Of a DNA stretch of 38,508 nucleotides, positions 16,904-26,007 are shown one piece after another. The stretch is from an uncultured Saprospiraceae bacterium (GTDB taxonomy: Bacteria > Bacteroidota > Bacteroidia > Chitinophagales > Saprospiraceae): contig CALJVJ010000169.1 of the NCBI GenBank assembly GCA_937974625.1, forward strand, positions 1 to 38,508, written 5' to 3'. The notes under the pieces were generated by a model. The model was not told the DNA's origin and did not search any database. It saw nothing but the letters and a program-made list of their open reading frames with translations. The translations under genes and the position numbers were made by a program. Each line of letters opens with the position of its first letter. Within the stretch, counting starts at the first letter, position 1.

Positions 16904-19237
16904 CTAATTAATTTTTGTTTTGAAATATTTATTAATAACATCTTCTGTTTGTTTTGAATTTGGACTAAATCCTTTATTCCTTTCTCCACGGTGAGATAAA
17001 TGACTTGGCCATTTCCACCACAGGATACCATTACACCATTTTTTATTTTGAATGCCTTTTAAAACAACTTCATAGCATAGCTTTTGATGTACATCATTAA
17101 ATGGTCGGTCGCCTTCTTTGGCATGTGGATTCTTCCAAGGACCATCTACACTTCTAAATCCTATCTCTGTGAAGACTAATGGTTTATCATATTTATTACA
17201 AACCTTTTCTATTTTATGAATGACTTGGTCAAAGGCTTTCGTCAATTCTTTTTTTGAGGGGTTCTCCTTTTTACTTAATGGATAATAGCAATTCAAACCA
17301 ATAAAATCTAATTCATCCCAAAATGTAACGTTTTCAAATTCATCACCCCAATTGGCTGCATAAGTTAATTGGCCACTATAAATTCCTCTTATTTTTTTAA
17401 TAATTTTTCGCCATTCCTCTTCTTTTGCTAAAGTCGCTTTCGCAAATTCTACTCCAATACAATAACTATTTACTTCATTAATTTCTGCAAGCATGGCATA
17501 ATGTCTTACCCAACGATAATAATTTTCGAAAAACGTATCCCACTCTTTTTGATTCTTCATTCTAATATCTCCTGGCCAACTATTACTCCCCACCCAAATT
17601 TGTGGCTTTAACATGGTAGACATACCCATTTTTTTAGCTTCATAATGGGAAAATAAAACAGCTTGGTCATTTTCTCCACCTGTACCTTGGATGATGGGTA
17701 TATAACTTGGATTTTCTGGGTCACGCATATACGAATAAGGTACAATTGCAATCGCATTTGCCCCAATCTCTACGGTTCTTTCTAATGATTCTTTCGCCAA
17801 TTGAGAACCATAGCCATTATATATCCGATACCCTTCGTGTGCAAAGTTGAATCCTTTTAGGTAGGGGAGCTTTGGTTTTTTTATTTGGACGGTATTAGTT
17901 GTGTCCTCTGTGGTTATTTTATTTAAATATATTAGCCATTCTGATTCTAAGGCTGAAAAATCTTCGGATTGCCAGTTTTTATATTTATTTAAAAATTCTT
18001 TTTTGCCAAATTTAGCTATCAAAAAATCAACAAAAGTACCTGCCATTGCACCCATGACTAGATATGACTCTTTTTTATAAACCTCGTTGTCTAACAATTC
18101 TTTTAAAGGAGGCAAATTGTCGGAAAGGAATAGTTTTTTTGTCCAATAAGCGTATCCTTTTTTCTGCCATGCTTTGGTGAAACGATTGGATAAGCCTTCT
18201 TCTAGTGCCAGTAAGGAGGGTTTGCCAAGGCTTTTTCTAAAGATTAATTTATTTTCAGCATGAAGGGCACTACCTTGAAAATTATCATTCATTACTACGT
18301 CTACTCGATTTTCATTCATATCCGCAGATGCCTCTTGCATGTTTGATTTTTGCAAAGCCTTACTTTCTACCGTAGGATAAAAATGATAATCAATTTTTGG
18401 CAAATCAATTTGTGCTTCTAGAAAGTTGTTAATAATCGTATAATTTTCTTCACACTTTTGAGCAATGACGGTAATCTCTTCTTTTGATAAAGGAGAGCTA
18501 TGCGCAATAAATTGGAAGTGGTCCGTTGAAATGATAGTATCATTTTGCCCCGTAAAATCGAAGTGCGTTTTTTTATCTAGTTCCCACGTTTTTTCATTAA
18601 AATAACCTGATACTCTTACTTCACTTTTATGCTGAATCTCGTACCCCCAACTCCAACGTAATAATTGAAAAAGGTCATCCGAATAATTTTCTTGTAAAAA
18701 ATTTTGAATGATTTCATTGTCATTGCCTATTAAGAAATAAAGTGGCAAGGATTGATTATAAGGATTGGGGTAAGGAAATAATTTTAAAAGGTCATTTTTT
18801 TCTTTGTACTCCTTGCCATCAAAACTAAAAGACTGCTGATTTATTTGTAAAGGGAGTTGTGCTTGTAATTCCATTAATAAACTATCGACCTCTATTTTTC
18901 CGACAATAAAAATAATATCGTTGCTTAATTGCTCTTTAGTTAACTCACTTGCTTTAGCGCCTTTTACTTTTAAATTTAAATCTTCATTTTTATTCATCGC
19001 CGCTATCTTAACATTATAAAAATCGGCTGCAACTTGATTATCAGGATAAATAAATGTCAAATTATGATTGCCTCGAAAAGCACGTCTTAATTCTCTTCTA
19101 GTTGGTAGGCGGTCTTTATCTACTGTTTCTGGGGCTACAACGGCTTTGGTTTGACCACCAGAATTACAGGTAGAAGAAACTAAAAATAAGGCTGAAATTA
19201 AAAAGGAAAGAAAATTTTGTAAATATAACTTTTGCAT
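16904..19237 (-). CDS. GH113-like glycosidase with N-terminal degenerate peptidase-like domain
   Basis: The 777-residue product begins with an export signal, possibly a lipoprotein one (Cys24, weak lipobox SSTC). The C-terminal about 310 residues form a TIM-barrel glycosidase: KGFNFAHEG start, acid/base candidate Glu597 in CIGVEFAK, nucleophile candidate Glu691 in VFTEIGF, and a late WWKWPS strand, fitting the GH113 (beta-mannanase-like) group of clan GH-A. Residues about 30-440 are less clear; LEEGLSNRF (345-353) looks like the third-ligand region of gluzincin peptidases, but no HExxH precedes it (only HAENK at 326-330), so that part is probably a non-catalytic peptidase-like fold. The substrate is unknown. 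It follows an M28 lipoprotein gene on the same strand, behind a terminator. Confidence 0.75.
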   Translation of the reverse strand: MQKLYLQNFLSFLISALFLVSSTCNSGGQTKAVVAPETVDKDRLPTRRELRRAFRGNHNLTFIYPDNQVAADFYNVKIAAMNKNEDLNLKVKGAKASELTKEQLSNDIIFIVGKIEVDSLLMELQAQLPLQINQQSFSFDGKEYKEKNDLLKLFPYPNPYNQSLPLYFLIGNDNEIIQNFLQENYSDDLFQLLRWSWGYEIQHKSEVRVSGYFNEKTWELDKKTHFDFTGQNDTIISTDHFQFIAHSSPLSKEEITVIAQKCEENYTIINNFLEAQIDLPKIDYHFYPTVESKALQKSNMQEASADMNENRVDVVMNDNFQGSALHAENKLIFRKSLGKPSLLALEEGLSNRFTKAWQKKGYAYWTKKLFLSDNLPPLKELLDNEVYKKESYLVMGAMAGTFVDFLIAKFGKKEFLNKYKNWQSEDFSALESEWLIYLNKITTEDTTNTVQIKKPKLPYLKGFNFAHEGYRIYNGYGSQLAKESLERTVEIGANAIAIVPYSYMRDPENPSYIPIIQGTGGENDQAVLFSHYEAKKMGMSTMLKPQIWVGSNSWPGDIRMKNQKEWDTFFENYYRWVRHYAMLAEINEVNSYCIGVEFAKATLAKEEEWRKIIKKIRGIYSGQLTYAANWGDEFENVTFWDELDFIGLNCYYPLSKKENPSKKELTKAFDQVIHKIEKVCNKYDKPLVFTEIGFRSVDGPWKNPHAKEGDRPFNDVHQKLCYEVVLKGIQNKKWCNGILWWKWPSHLSHRGERNKGFSPNSKQTEDVINKYFKTKIN

Positions 19238-19356
19238 CGAGTACTATTTTTCTGAAAAGATAAGCGGTCTTTTTAGAAAAACATAATAGAGCGGAAAAAG
19301 ATGTATTGTAAGGAGTAAAATTGTCTTGTAATTGGCGAGAATCAGTCGAATGATAT

Positions 19357-19399
19357 TATAAAAAAGAGCTTCCAGAAAATTCAAGTTCTGGAAGCTCTT
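19357..19399 (-). terminator. Rho-independent terminator after the M28 lipoprotein gene
   Basis: AAGAGCTTCCAGA (19364-19376) and TCTGGAAGCTCTT (19387-19399) form a perfect 13-bp stem with a 10-nt loop. Read on the minus strand the stem is followed by a run of Ts. It lies 50 nt after the stop of the gene at 19448 and should separate its transcript from the GH113-like gene downstream. Confidence 0.8.
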
Positions 19400-19447
19400 A
19401 GCTTTTGGTATAAAATATAATGTAATGTTTGTCAAAGATGACATTAT

Positions 19448-20452
19448 TTAAAACTTACCCATTGCCTCATTATAAATAACGGCTAACATCAATTGTCCAA
19501 CTGCACCTAAGGTTCGTTTATTAATATTTTCCATATTGTCATTAGACGTGTGCCAGTGATTTACAAAAACAGGCTCTTCGTCGTTAGGCATATTAATTAT
19601 GTCAATCATCGGAATTTTGGCAAATTCCATCACCATTCTGTGGTCATCTGTAATGGCGCCTCCTCTTTCATCTGTGAAGTAATTACCATGTCCCATTTCT
19701 GCCGCCAATTTCCATACTTTATTGACGATGTTTGGTGCATTTCCCATAGAATAGCCTTCTTTTTTAAAACGTGGACTTTTTGCGCCAACCATGTCTAATA
19801 AAATGCCATATTTCGGTTTATAACCACCAACATGTAAGTTCTTTGCCCAATGTTGAGAACCTAAGCACCAGGTATAAGAATCTTCAGGTTTTGTACCCCC
19901 AGAAATCCCGTTGTCTTCTGCATCAAAAAAGATAATATCTACACCCATATTAGCGGGTAGGGTTTTTAAATTTCTTGCCACTTCTAATAATACCCCAACG
20001 CCACTTGCCCCGTCATCAGCGCCGTCTACATGTAATTTTTGTTTATTAGGGTCTGGATCATTATCTGCGATATGTCGAGAATCCCAATGTGCGGCTAATA
20101 GAATACGCTTCTTTGCTGTGGGATTATATTGACCGATTATATTTGTTGAATTGTATACCGTTCCTGTGTAGGCTGTAGCTTTAAAATCTTGTTCGATAAC
20201 CGTTGCTCCATGTTCTTTTAATTGGCCTACTAACCAGTTTTTGGTCGCTTTATGCGCTTCTGTATTAGGGACCCTTGGCCCGAACTCGACTTGTTTTGCT
20301 ACGAAATTATAAGCCAGTTCTCGGTCAAATCTAGGAATGGGAATTTTTTTCACTGCTGGTTTTGGTGTTGTGGTGGTTGACTTTTGCTTGCTATCTCCTT
20401 GACAAGCTGCAAAAAATAAAACGAGGATTAGTAAAAAAGGTAGTTGCTTCAT
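19448..20452 (-). CDS. M28 family / glutaminyl-peptide cyclotransferase-like lipoprotein
   Basis: The 334-residue protein has a lipoprotein signal (Cys17 in FFAAC). The M28 zinc site is visible as AAHWDSRH, GADDGASG, FFDAED, GAITDDH and WHTSNDN. The early FGPRVPNTEAHK segment and the overall layout resemble glutaminyl cyclases, which use the same fold with one zinc to form N-terminal pyroglutamate. It therefore may be a secreted glutaminyl cyclase or an aminopeptidase; the sequence alone cannot decide. It has its own promoter-like box (20560-20567) and terminator. Confidence 0.85.
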   Translation of the reverse strand: MKQLPFLLILVLFFAACQGDSKQKSTTTTPKPAVKKIPIPRFDRELAYNFVAKQVEFGPRVPNTEAHKATKNWLVGQLKEHGATVIEQDFKATAYTGTVYNSTNIIGQYNPTAKKRILLAAHWDSRHIADNDPDPNKQKLHVDGADDGASGVGVLLEVARNLKTLPANMGVDIIFFDAEDNGISGGTKPEDSYTWCLGSQHWAKNLHVGGYKPKYGILLDMVGAKSPRFKKEGYSMGNAPNIVNKVWKLAAEMGHGNYFTDERGGAITDDHRMVMEFAKIPMIDIINMPNDEEPVFVNHWHTSNDNMENINKRTLGAVGQLMLAVIYNEAMGKF

Positions 20453-20559
20453 TGTGAAAAGGTAGCTCTGTTGATGATTATCAAGAGTGGTCTGTAAATG
20501 ATTGTTAAATGATATAACCTTTGACTAAAAAATAAATCAAAAGTTTAATTTTCTAACTG

Positions 20560-20567
20560 CAAAAATA
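20560..20567 (-). promoter_or_regulatory. Bacteroidota -7 element (TATTTTTG) for the M28 lipoprotein gene
   Basis: On the minus strand TATTTTTGC matches TAnnTTTG, about 108 nt upstream of the ATG at 20452. The 284-nt gap to the divergent gene at 20737 holds this box and the one at 20684-20691; nothing else was recognised in it. Confidence 0.35.
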
Positions 20568-20683
20568 CTATTTATCTACTCATGAAAACATAAAAAGATT
20601 AGGATTATCAGGAATTTAAACACATTTGAGCAGACTTAGTATAAATTTTACACTAACTAATTTTCTGTACCACTAAAAAAAAG

Positions 20684-20691
20684 TAGATTTG
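20684..20691 (+). promoter_or_regulatory. Bacteroidota -7 element (TAGATTTG) for the cytochrome/DUF1080 gene
   Basis: TAGATTTG matches TAnnTTTG and is placed so that transcription would start near 20697, about 40 nt before the ATG at 20737. No clear -33 TTG was seen. Confidence 0.4.
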
Positions 20692-20736
20692 TTTTCATCA
20701 TCACTTAATTGTAAAATAACCTAATTGAAATATTGT

Positions 20737-23700
20737 ATGAAACTAATAAAAAAAATTATTGCCGTATTTGCCCTCTTTTTATTATGGCAATGTGCTTCTG
20801 ACACAGCTCCTACTATTGAACGACCTCATAGTCCCTGGGTATTTCGTTCTGTTTTAGATGAACAACCACGAATGATTACATTGGCCTTACATGATGAAGT
20901 TTGGGCAGCTTATAATACACAGCATGCCGCATTATATAAGGTATGGTCTGGTAATGTCAATTTTGACGGTGCAGTTTACACAACTGCTCACGGACCTCAA
21001 CCGATGAGTATTGGGGATGCTTGGCTTGTTAATACGCATGAAAAACCTTGGAAAATCACTAAAAGCGGAAATGAAATAGTTGGGAAAGTACAGTATAAAG
21101 GGCATCAAATTAAAAATGGTCATGCTAATTTAAATTACGAAATAAGCTTACCTGATGGTCAGAAAATTCAAATTTCTGAAAGTCCAGAAGCTAGTATCTC
21201 GGAAACAGGTTTGGTTAGTTTTGAACGAAATTTTACTACTTCAAATGTTCCTGACGGTGTAACCATAGCCTTAAAGACGAATGTTAGTTCTATTGTGGCT
21301 AAAGAAAAAATTGTAACCAATGGTAATTTTGATATAGCCAATACTGCTCCTAGAAGTGCTAAAAAACTAACTGCGGTCGATGTCGATGGTTTATTAACAC
21401 TAAATAATAATAGCGCGACTTCCTTTAATTGTTCTTTTGTAAAGTCACCTTTAATTGCCAATGCAAATAAAATAGGAAACGCAGAGGACGAAGAAGAAAA
21501 ACCATTAGGTGCTCGATTGATAGCTCGTAGTGATTGTAAAACTTGCCATAACACTTATGTGAAAACAGTTGGACCATCTTATTTGGATATTGCTAAGAAA
21601 TATATGAATACGGAGGATAATGTAGCCATGTTGGTGAATAAGGTGAAGAATGGGGGTGCTGGAAATTGGGGAGAAGCAGCGATGAGTGCACATCCAGATT
21701 TAGATGATTTGGATGTGAAGAATATGGTTGGTTACATCATGGATTTAGATAAAGCTGATGAAGCAAATCAAAAAGCCATGGCCGCTACTAGAGTTGAAAG
21801 TAAAGATTTGGTTAAAGGTGAAGCAGGTATCGTTTCTGCGGATATGAATTTAGGCGCTATTGGAAACGTGTACCTATTTGAAGGAGATAAAAGTAAACTA
21901 GCAGATATCAATTGGAAAGCAAAACCTGATTTTACTTTTGTTTTGCCGACTATTGATGCAGAAGGGGATGACTTTGGACCATTACAAGACCATTTTGGTA
22001 TCTCGGTGGAAGGGTATATAAAAATACCTAGTGGTGCTAATTTTGTTTTTCGTTTGATGAGTGATGATGGTTCTCGGTTATTGATTGACGGAAAAGAAGT
22101 GATTAATCACGATGGATTACACGGGGCAGATGCCAAAGATGGAGAAGTGGCTTTAGCAGAAGGATACCATCCATTCCGATTAGAATATTTTGAAAATGGG
22201 GGTGGACAAGCTATTATCTTAAAATGGCGGTCTTTTTCTGATGGAGAGTTTGTGACGGTGCCAACAACTGCTTTTGCCCATAAAAAGTCAGACGCACCTG
22301 ATAATCCTGCTCGTTTAGTTAATAATATTGTAGTGCCTGGAGATAAAGCGCCTTTAAAAGAAGTACATCCAAGTTATGATTTAAGTCAGGCTAGACCAGA
22401 AACCTTTCTACCTAAGGTCGGTGGAATGGATTTCTTTTCGGATGGTCGAATGGCCGTTAGTACATGGGATTCGGATGGTGGCGTGTATGTGGTAGATGGC
22501 GTACAATCTGGCGACCCTTCTAAAATGAATGCTACTAAGATTGCTTCAGGTTTAGCAGAACCTTTAGGATTGAAAATTGTAGATGATGAAATTTACATCA
22601 TGCAAAAACAAGAGTTGACTAAATTAGTAGATAATGATAAAGACGGTCAAATTGATGAATATCAGGCTGTTTGTAATGCTTGGGATGTTACCGCTAATTT
22701 CCATGAATTTGGATTTGGTTTGGAGTATAAAGATGGACATTTCTATGCTGCTTTAGCAACAGGCATTTTACCGGGTGGAGCGAGCGCATTGAATCAACCA
22801 AAACATCGGGGTAGTGCCGTGAAAATTTCTAAAGCAACAGGTGCTATCGAATTTGTAGCAAATGGTTTAAGAACGCCGAATGGTGTCGGTATTGGTGTGG
22901 ATAACGAAATCTTCATAGCGGATAACCAAGGGGATTGGTTGCCATCTAGTAAAATTGTGCACGTGACGAAAGGGGATTGGTTTGGTTCAAGGTCTGTTGA
23001 TTTTGAAGGCACTGCTAACTTAACGGAAAAGCTTCCTGTAGTTTGGTTACCTCAAGATGAAATCGGGAATTCTCCTACCACTCCTTCTTACATTAATGAT
23101 GGCCCTTACAAAGGACAAATGATTCATGGGGAATTGACGCACGGTGGTATAAAAAGAGATTTTGTAGAGAAAGTGAATGGTCAATACCAAGGTTGTGTAT
23201 TTCGTTTTATACAAGGTTTAGAAGCTGGCGTTAATCGGCTAGTTTGGGGACCTGATGGTGCTTTATATATTGGTGGTGTCGGTTCCACGGGGAACTGGAG
23301 ACAAAATGATAAATTGTTTTATGGTTTGCAGCGACTAAAGTACAACGGCAAATCTACTTTTGAAATGTTAGCAGTTAGAGCAAAATCTAATGGGGTGGAG
23401 ATTGAATTTACCGAACCCTTACAAGAAGGACAAGGGTGGGACAAAGCGGATTATGATATTCAACAATGGCGATATGAACCGACGGCGGCTTATGGGGGAC
23501 CAAAATTGGACTTAAAAAACTTGAATGTTTTATCCGTCAATGTTTCCGATGATAGAAAAAAGGTCTTTTTGGAATTAGCTGGTATGAAAGCAAATCACAT
23601 GGTTTACGTTCACTTACTGAACCCTTATGTGAGTGCAAAAGGACACGGCTTATGGACGTCGGAAGCTTGGTATACGATGAATCAAATTCCACAAAATAGC

Positions 23701-24399
23701 CCTGGTTTTAAAACAACTAAACAAGGAGATATTTTACCCAATACTTTGACAGCCGCTGAAAAAGCTGCTGGTTGGAAATTATTATTTGATGGCGAAACGA
23801 CTAAAGGTTGGAGAAATTTCAAGAAAGAAACCATTGGAGCTAGTTGGGTCGTCAAAGATGGTATTTTGATGTTGGATTCTAAACAAAAAGCCGATGGTGG
23901 TTGGCAAGCCAAAGATGGAGGAGATATTATCACCGCTGGGCAATACGAGAATTATGAATTAAGTCTTGACTGGAAAATTGCTAATTGTGGAAATAGCGGA
24001 ATCATCTTTAATGTAGTAGAAGGCGCTGATAATGATTACGTTTGGCAAACAGGCCCAGAGATGCAAATCTTAGATAATGCTTGTCATCCTGATGCTCAAA
24101 TTGAAACCCATCGTGCAGGGGATTTATACGACATGATTGCTTGTAAATATGAAACGGTTAGAGCTGGTGGAGAATGGAATCAAGTCCGCTTAATTATCAA
24201 AGATGGCAAAGCAGAACATTGGCTCAATGGCAAGAAATTAGTGGAATATGAAATGTTTAATGACGAATGGACAAAGATGATTGCCAACAGTAAATTTAAA
24301 GATATGCCTGATTTTGGAAAATCTCGGAAAGGACATATTGCCTTACAAGACCATGGAGATAAGGTGTATTTTAGGAATATTAAGATTAAAGAACTATAA
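20737..24399 (+). CDS. Multidomain lipoprotein: cytochrome c, PA14, beta-propeller, DUF1080
   Basis: The start is the ATG at 20737 (an upstream TTG at 20725 is unneeded), giving 1220 residues with a lipoprotein signal (Cys19 in LLWQC). In order: a beta-rich front domain (about 25-240); a class I cytochrome c with CKTCH at 267-271 and a likely axial Met near 316 in EAAMSAHP; a PA14 carbohydrate-binding-like domain (about 380-500); an NHL/sorbosone-dehydrogenase-like six-bladed propeller (about 545-900) with repeated DNQGDW, PDGALYIGG patterns; and a C-terminal DUF1080 (about 1000-1220), now known as a 3-keto-glycoside hydrolase fold. This suggests surface or periplasmic oxidation of a sugar followed by cleavage of the 3-keto product, with electrons passed to the haem. 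Monocistronic. Confidence 0.85.
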   Translation: MKLIKKIIAVFALFLLWQCASDTAPTIERPHSPWVFRSVLDEQPRMITLALHDEVWAAYNTQHAALYKVWSGNVNFDGAVYTTAHGPQPMSIGDAWLVNTHEKPWKITKSGNEIVGKVQYKGHQIKNGHANLNYEISLPDGQKIQISESPEASISETGLVSFERNFTTSNVPDGVTIALKTNVSSIVAKEKIVTNGNFDIANTAPRSAKKLTAVDVDGLLTLNNNSATSFNCSFVKSPLIANANKIGNAEDEEEKPLGARLIARSDCKTCHNTYVKTVGPSYLDIAKKYMNTEDNVAMLVNKVKNGGAGNWGEAAMSAHPDLDDLDVKNMVGYIMDLDKADEANQKAMAATRVESKDLVKGEAGIVSADMNLGAIGNVYLFEGDKSKLADINWKAKPDFTFVLPTIDAEGDDFGPLQDHFGISVEGYIKIPSGANFVFRLMSDDGSRLLIDGKEVINHDGLHGADAKDGEVALAEGYHPFRLEYFENGGGQAIILKWRSFSDGEFVTVPTTAFAHKKSDAPDNPARLVNNIVVPGDKAPLKEVHPSYDLSQARPETFLPKVGGMDFFSDGRMAVSTWDSDGGVYVVDGVQSGDPSKMNATKIASGLAEPLGLKIVDDEIYIMQKQELTKLVDNDKDGQIDEYQAVCNAWDVTANFHEFGFGLEYKDGHFYAALATGILPGGASALNQPKHRGSAVKISKATGAIEFVANGLRTPNGVGIGVDNEIFIADNQGDWLPSSKIVHVTKGDWFGSRSVDFEGTANLTEKLPVVWLPQDEIGNSPTTPSYINDGPYKGQMIHGELTHGGIKRDFVEKVNGQYQGCVFRFIQGLEAGVNRLVWGPDGALYIGGVGSTGNWRQNDKLFYGLQRLKYNGKSTFEMLAVRAKSNGVEIEFTEPLQEGQGWDKADYDIQQWRYEPTAAYGGPKLDLKNLNVLSVNVSDDRKKVFLELAGMKANHMVYVHLLNPYVSAKGHGLWTSEAWYTMNQIPQNSPGFKTTKQGDILPNTLTAAEKAAGWKLLFDGETTKGWRNFKKETIGASWVVKDGILMLDSKQKADGGWQAKDGGDIITAGQYENYELSLDWKIANCGNSGIIFNVVEGADNDYVWQTGPEMQILDNACHPDAQIETHRAGDLYDMIACKYETVRAGGEWNQVRLIIKDGKAEHWLNGKKLVEYEMFNDEWTKMIANSKFKDMPDFGKSRKGHIALQDHGDKVYFRNIKIKEL

Positions 24400-24406
24400 T
24401 CTGTTT

Positions 24407-24439
24407 AACCCTTGGAGCGTTTCTAACCCTCCAAGGGTT
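24407..24439. terminator. 11-bp bidirectional hairpin between convergent genes
   Basis: AACCCTTGGAG (24407-24417) and CTCCAAGGGTT (24429-24439) pair perfectly around an 11-nt loop, in the 45-nt gap between convergent stops at 24399 and 24445. Flanking T-runs are short, so it may be a dispersed palindrome doing double duty as a terminator. Confidence 0.6.
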
Positions 24440-24444
24440 TCCTA

Positions 24445-25833
24445 CTACAAACCATGCTTATCCAACAAATAAACCAAAGTTGACATAGAAGCCGCTCCTA
24501 ACTCTAACTCTCGCTGATTCACTGCTTCTATCCTATCTGCTGCGGTATGATGATAATCAAAATACCGTTGCGAATCAGGCCTAAAGCCAAATAACAAACC
24601 TTTCTGACTTTTTAATCTAGAAATATCTGCTCCAGACCCACCTTTCTGCAAATACAAACCATAAGGTTCTACCAGTGGTAACCATTCCGTAACTTTTCGA
24701 AATTTTTCTACAAAAATAGATTCATCACCATCTGCGGTAAAACCTCTAGGTGTAAAACCACCTGCATCTGATTCGATAGCGGCAAGATGAAATTCCTTAT
24801 TTTTATTGGAAGCTTCCATATACGCAATCGCTCCTCCTTGACCATTTTCTTCATTCATGAATAAAACACATCGAATGGTTCTTTTTGGTTGATAATTTAA
24901 GCGTTTCAAAATTTGAATGACATCCATCGCATGAACACAACCTGCACCATCATCATGTGCGCCTTGTCCAACATCCCAAGAATCTAAATGACCACCCACT
25001 AAAATGATTTCATCTGGATATGTGCTACCTTTTATCTCTCCAACTACATTATAAGACGGTTTATCAGAAAGCATTCCGCAGTTGGTTTTTATAAAAATAT
25101 TAGCTTTTCCTTTTTGTAGTATTTGGCTTAATTTTTCCGCATCATTGGTGCTTAATGCTAAACCTGGAATTTTTGGCGAATCTTCTGCATAAACCAAAGT
25201 CCCTGTATGTGGGAAATCATCCAACTTAGTCGTCATGGACCGAACTAGTACCGCTACTGCCCCAAATTTAGCAGCTTTGGAGGCACCGAATACTCTTTGG
25301 TCTACAGCACCACCGTAGGCATTAAAAGTTCGAATTTGCTTAGGGTCCATAGGGCGATTATAAAAAACTATTTTTCCCTTTATGCCTGTACTACCTAATT
25401 TTTCTACTTCTTCTAAACTTTGTGCTTCTATGACTTCCGCAATAATGCCTTCAGATGAAGTTCCAATGGAGTTTCCTAAAGCCAAAGCATTTAAATCCAT
25501 AGAACCCAAAGCAGAACTGACTATTCGCACTTCTTCCTTTTCTCCTCTATTCCAATGAGGAACAACACAAGGTTGTAACCAAACGGAATCCATTCCTAAG
25601 GTGTCTAATACCTGCTTAGTATATTCAACAGCAGCTAAGGACTGAGGGGAACCCGCCAATCGACCTCCAATTTTAGTCGTCAAATGTGTTAACCAATCAT
25701 AACATTGACCGTTGGTAAGTGCTTTGTCATATATTTGACGGATGAAAATAGCATCTTCATTATCAGCTTGTGAAAAACTATTCAAAGAAAAGATGCATAA
25801 AAAACAAATCGTTAAAAGAAATGGTCGTTTCAT
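24445..25833 (-). CDS. M28 family peptidase with PA domain (carboxypeptidase Q-like)
   Basis: The frame is open to 25908, but the ATG at 25833 gives a proper signal peptide (MKRPFLLTICFLCIFSLNSFSQ region), so 462 residues are taken. A protease-associated domain is inserted at about 115-245. The M28 zinc site is intact: His282 in GGHLDSWD, Asp294 in HDDGAG, the Glu pair in FMNEENGQGG (about 328), an Asp in ESDAGGF and a late His in DYHHTAADR. Family members such as carboxypeptidase Q remove residues from short peptides. It is likely exported to the periplasm or beyond and works as a single gene, convergent with the multidomain cytochrome gene. Confidence 0.88.
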   Translation of the reverse strand: MKRPFLLTICFLCIFSLNSFSQADNEDAIFIRQIYDKALTNGQCYDWLTHLTTKIGGRLAGSPQSLAAVEYTKQVLDTLGMDSVWLQPCVVPHWNRGEKEEVRIVSSALGSMDLNALALGNSIGTSSEGIIAEVIEAQSLEEVEKLGSTGIKGKIVFYNRPMDPKQIRTFNAYGGAVDQRVFGASKAAKFGAVAVLVRSMTTKLDDFPHTGTLVYAEDSPKIPGLALSTNDAEKLSQILQKGKANIFIKTNCGMLSDKPSYNVVGEIKGSTYPDEIILVGGHLDSWDVGQGAHDDGAGCVHAMDVIQILKRLNYQPKRTIRCVLFMNEENGQGGAIAYMEASNKNKEFHLAAIESDAGGFTPRGFTADGDESIFVEKFRKVTEWLPLVEPYGLYLQKGGSGADISRLKSQKGLLFGFRPDSQRYFDYHHTAADRIEAVNQRELELGAASMSTLVYLLDKHGL

Positions 25834-26007
25834 TATGAATATTTTAGTGAAATCGATAAAATTTAAGATTTTTATAAAAATTGTCATTCTTTTTGTGAAG
25901 AATGACAAAAAAAGACCTTTTTTAAATTCAGAAAAATAATTTGTATTTACCTTTTTTTCAATATTTAATATGGAAATTAAAAATAATAATATAGTAATAT
26001 ATGGAAA

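Noticed and set aside
19244-19444. Minus-strand frame between the GH113-like and M28 genes
   Set aside because: It is mostly a terminator hairpin and its T-run read as codons.
20725-20736. TTG start for the cytochrome/DUF1080 gene
   Set aside because: The ATG four codons later gives a standard lipoprotein signal peptide; the TTG only adds MKYC.
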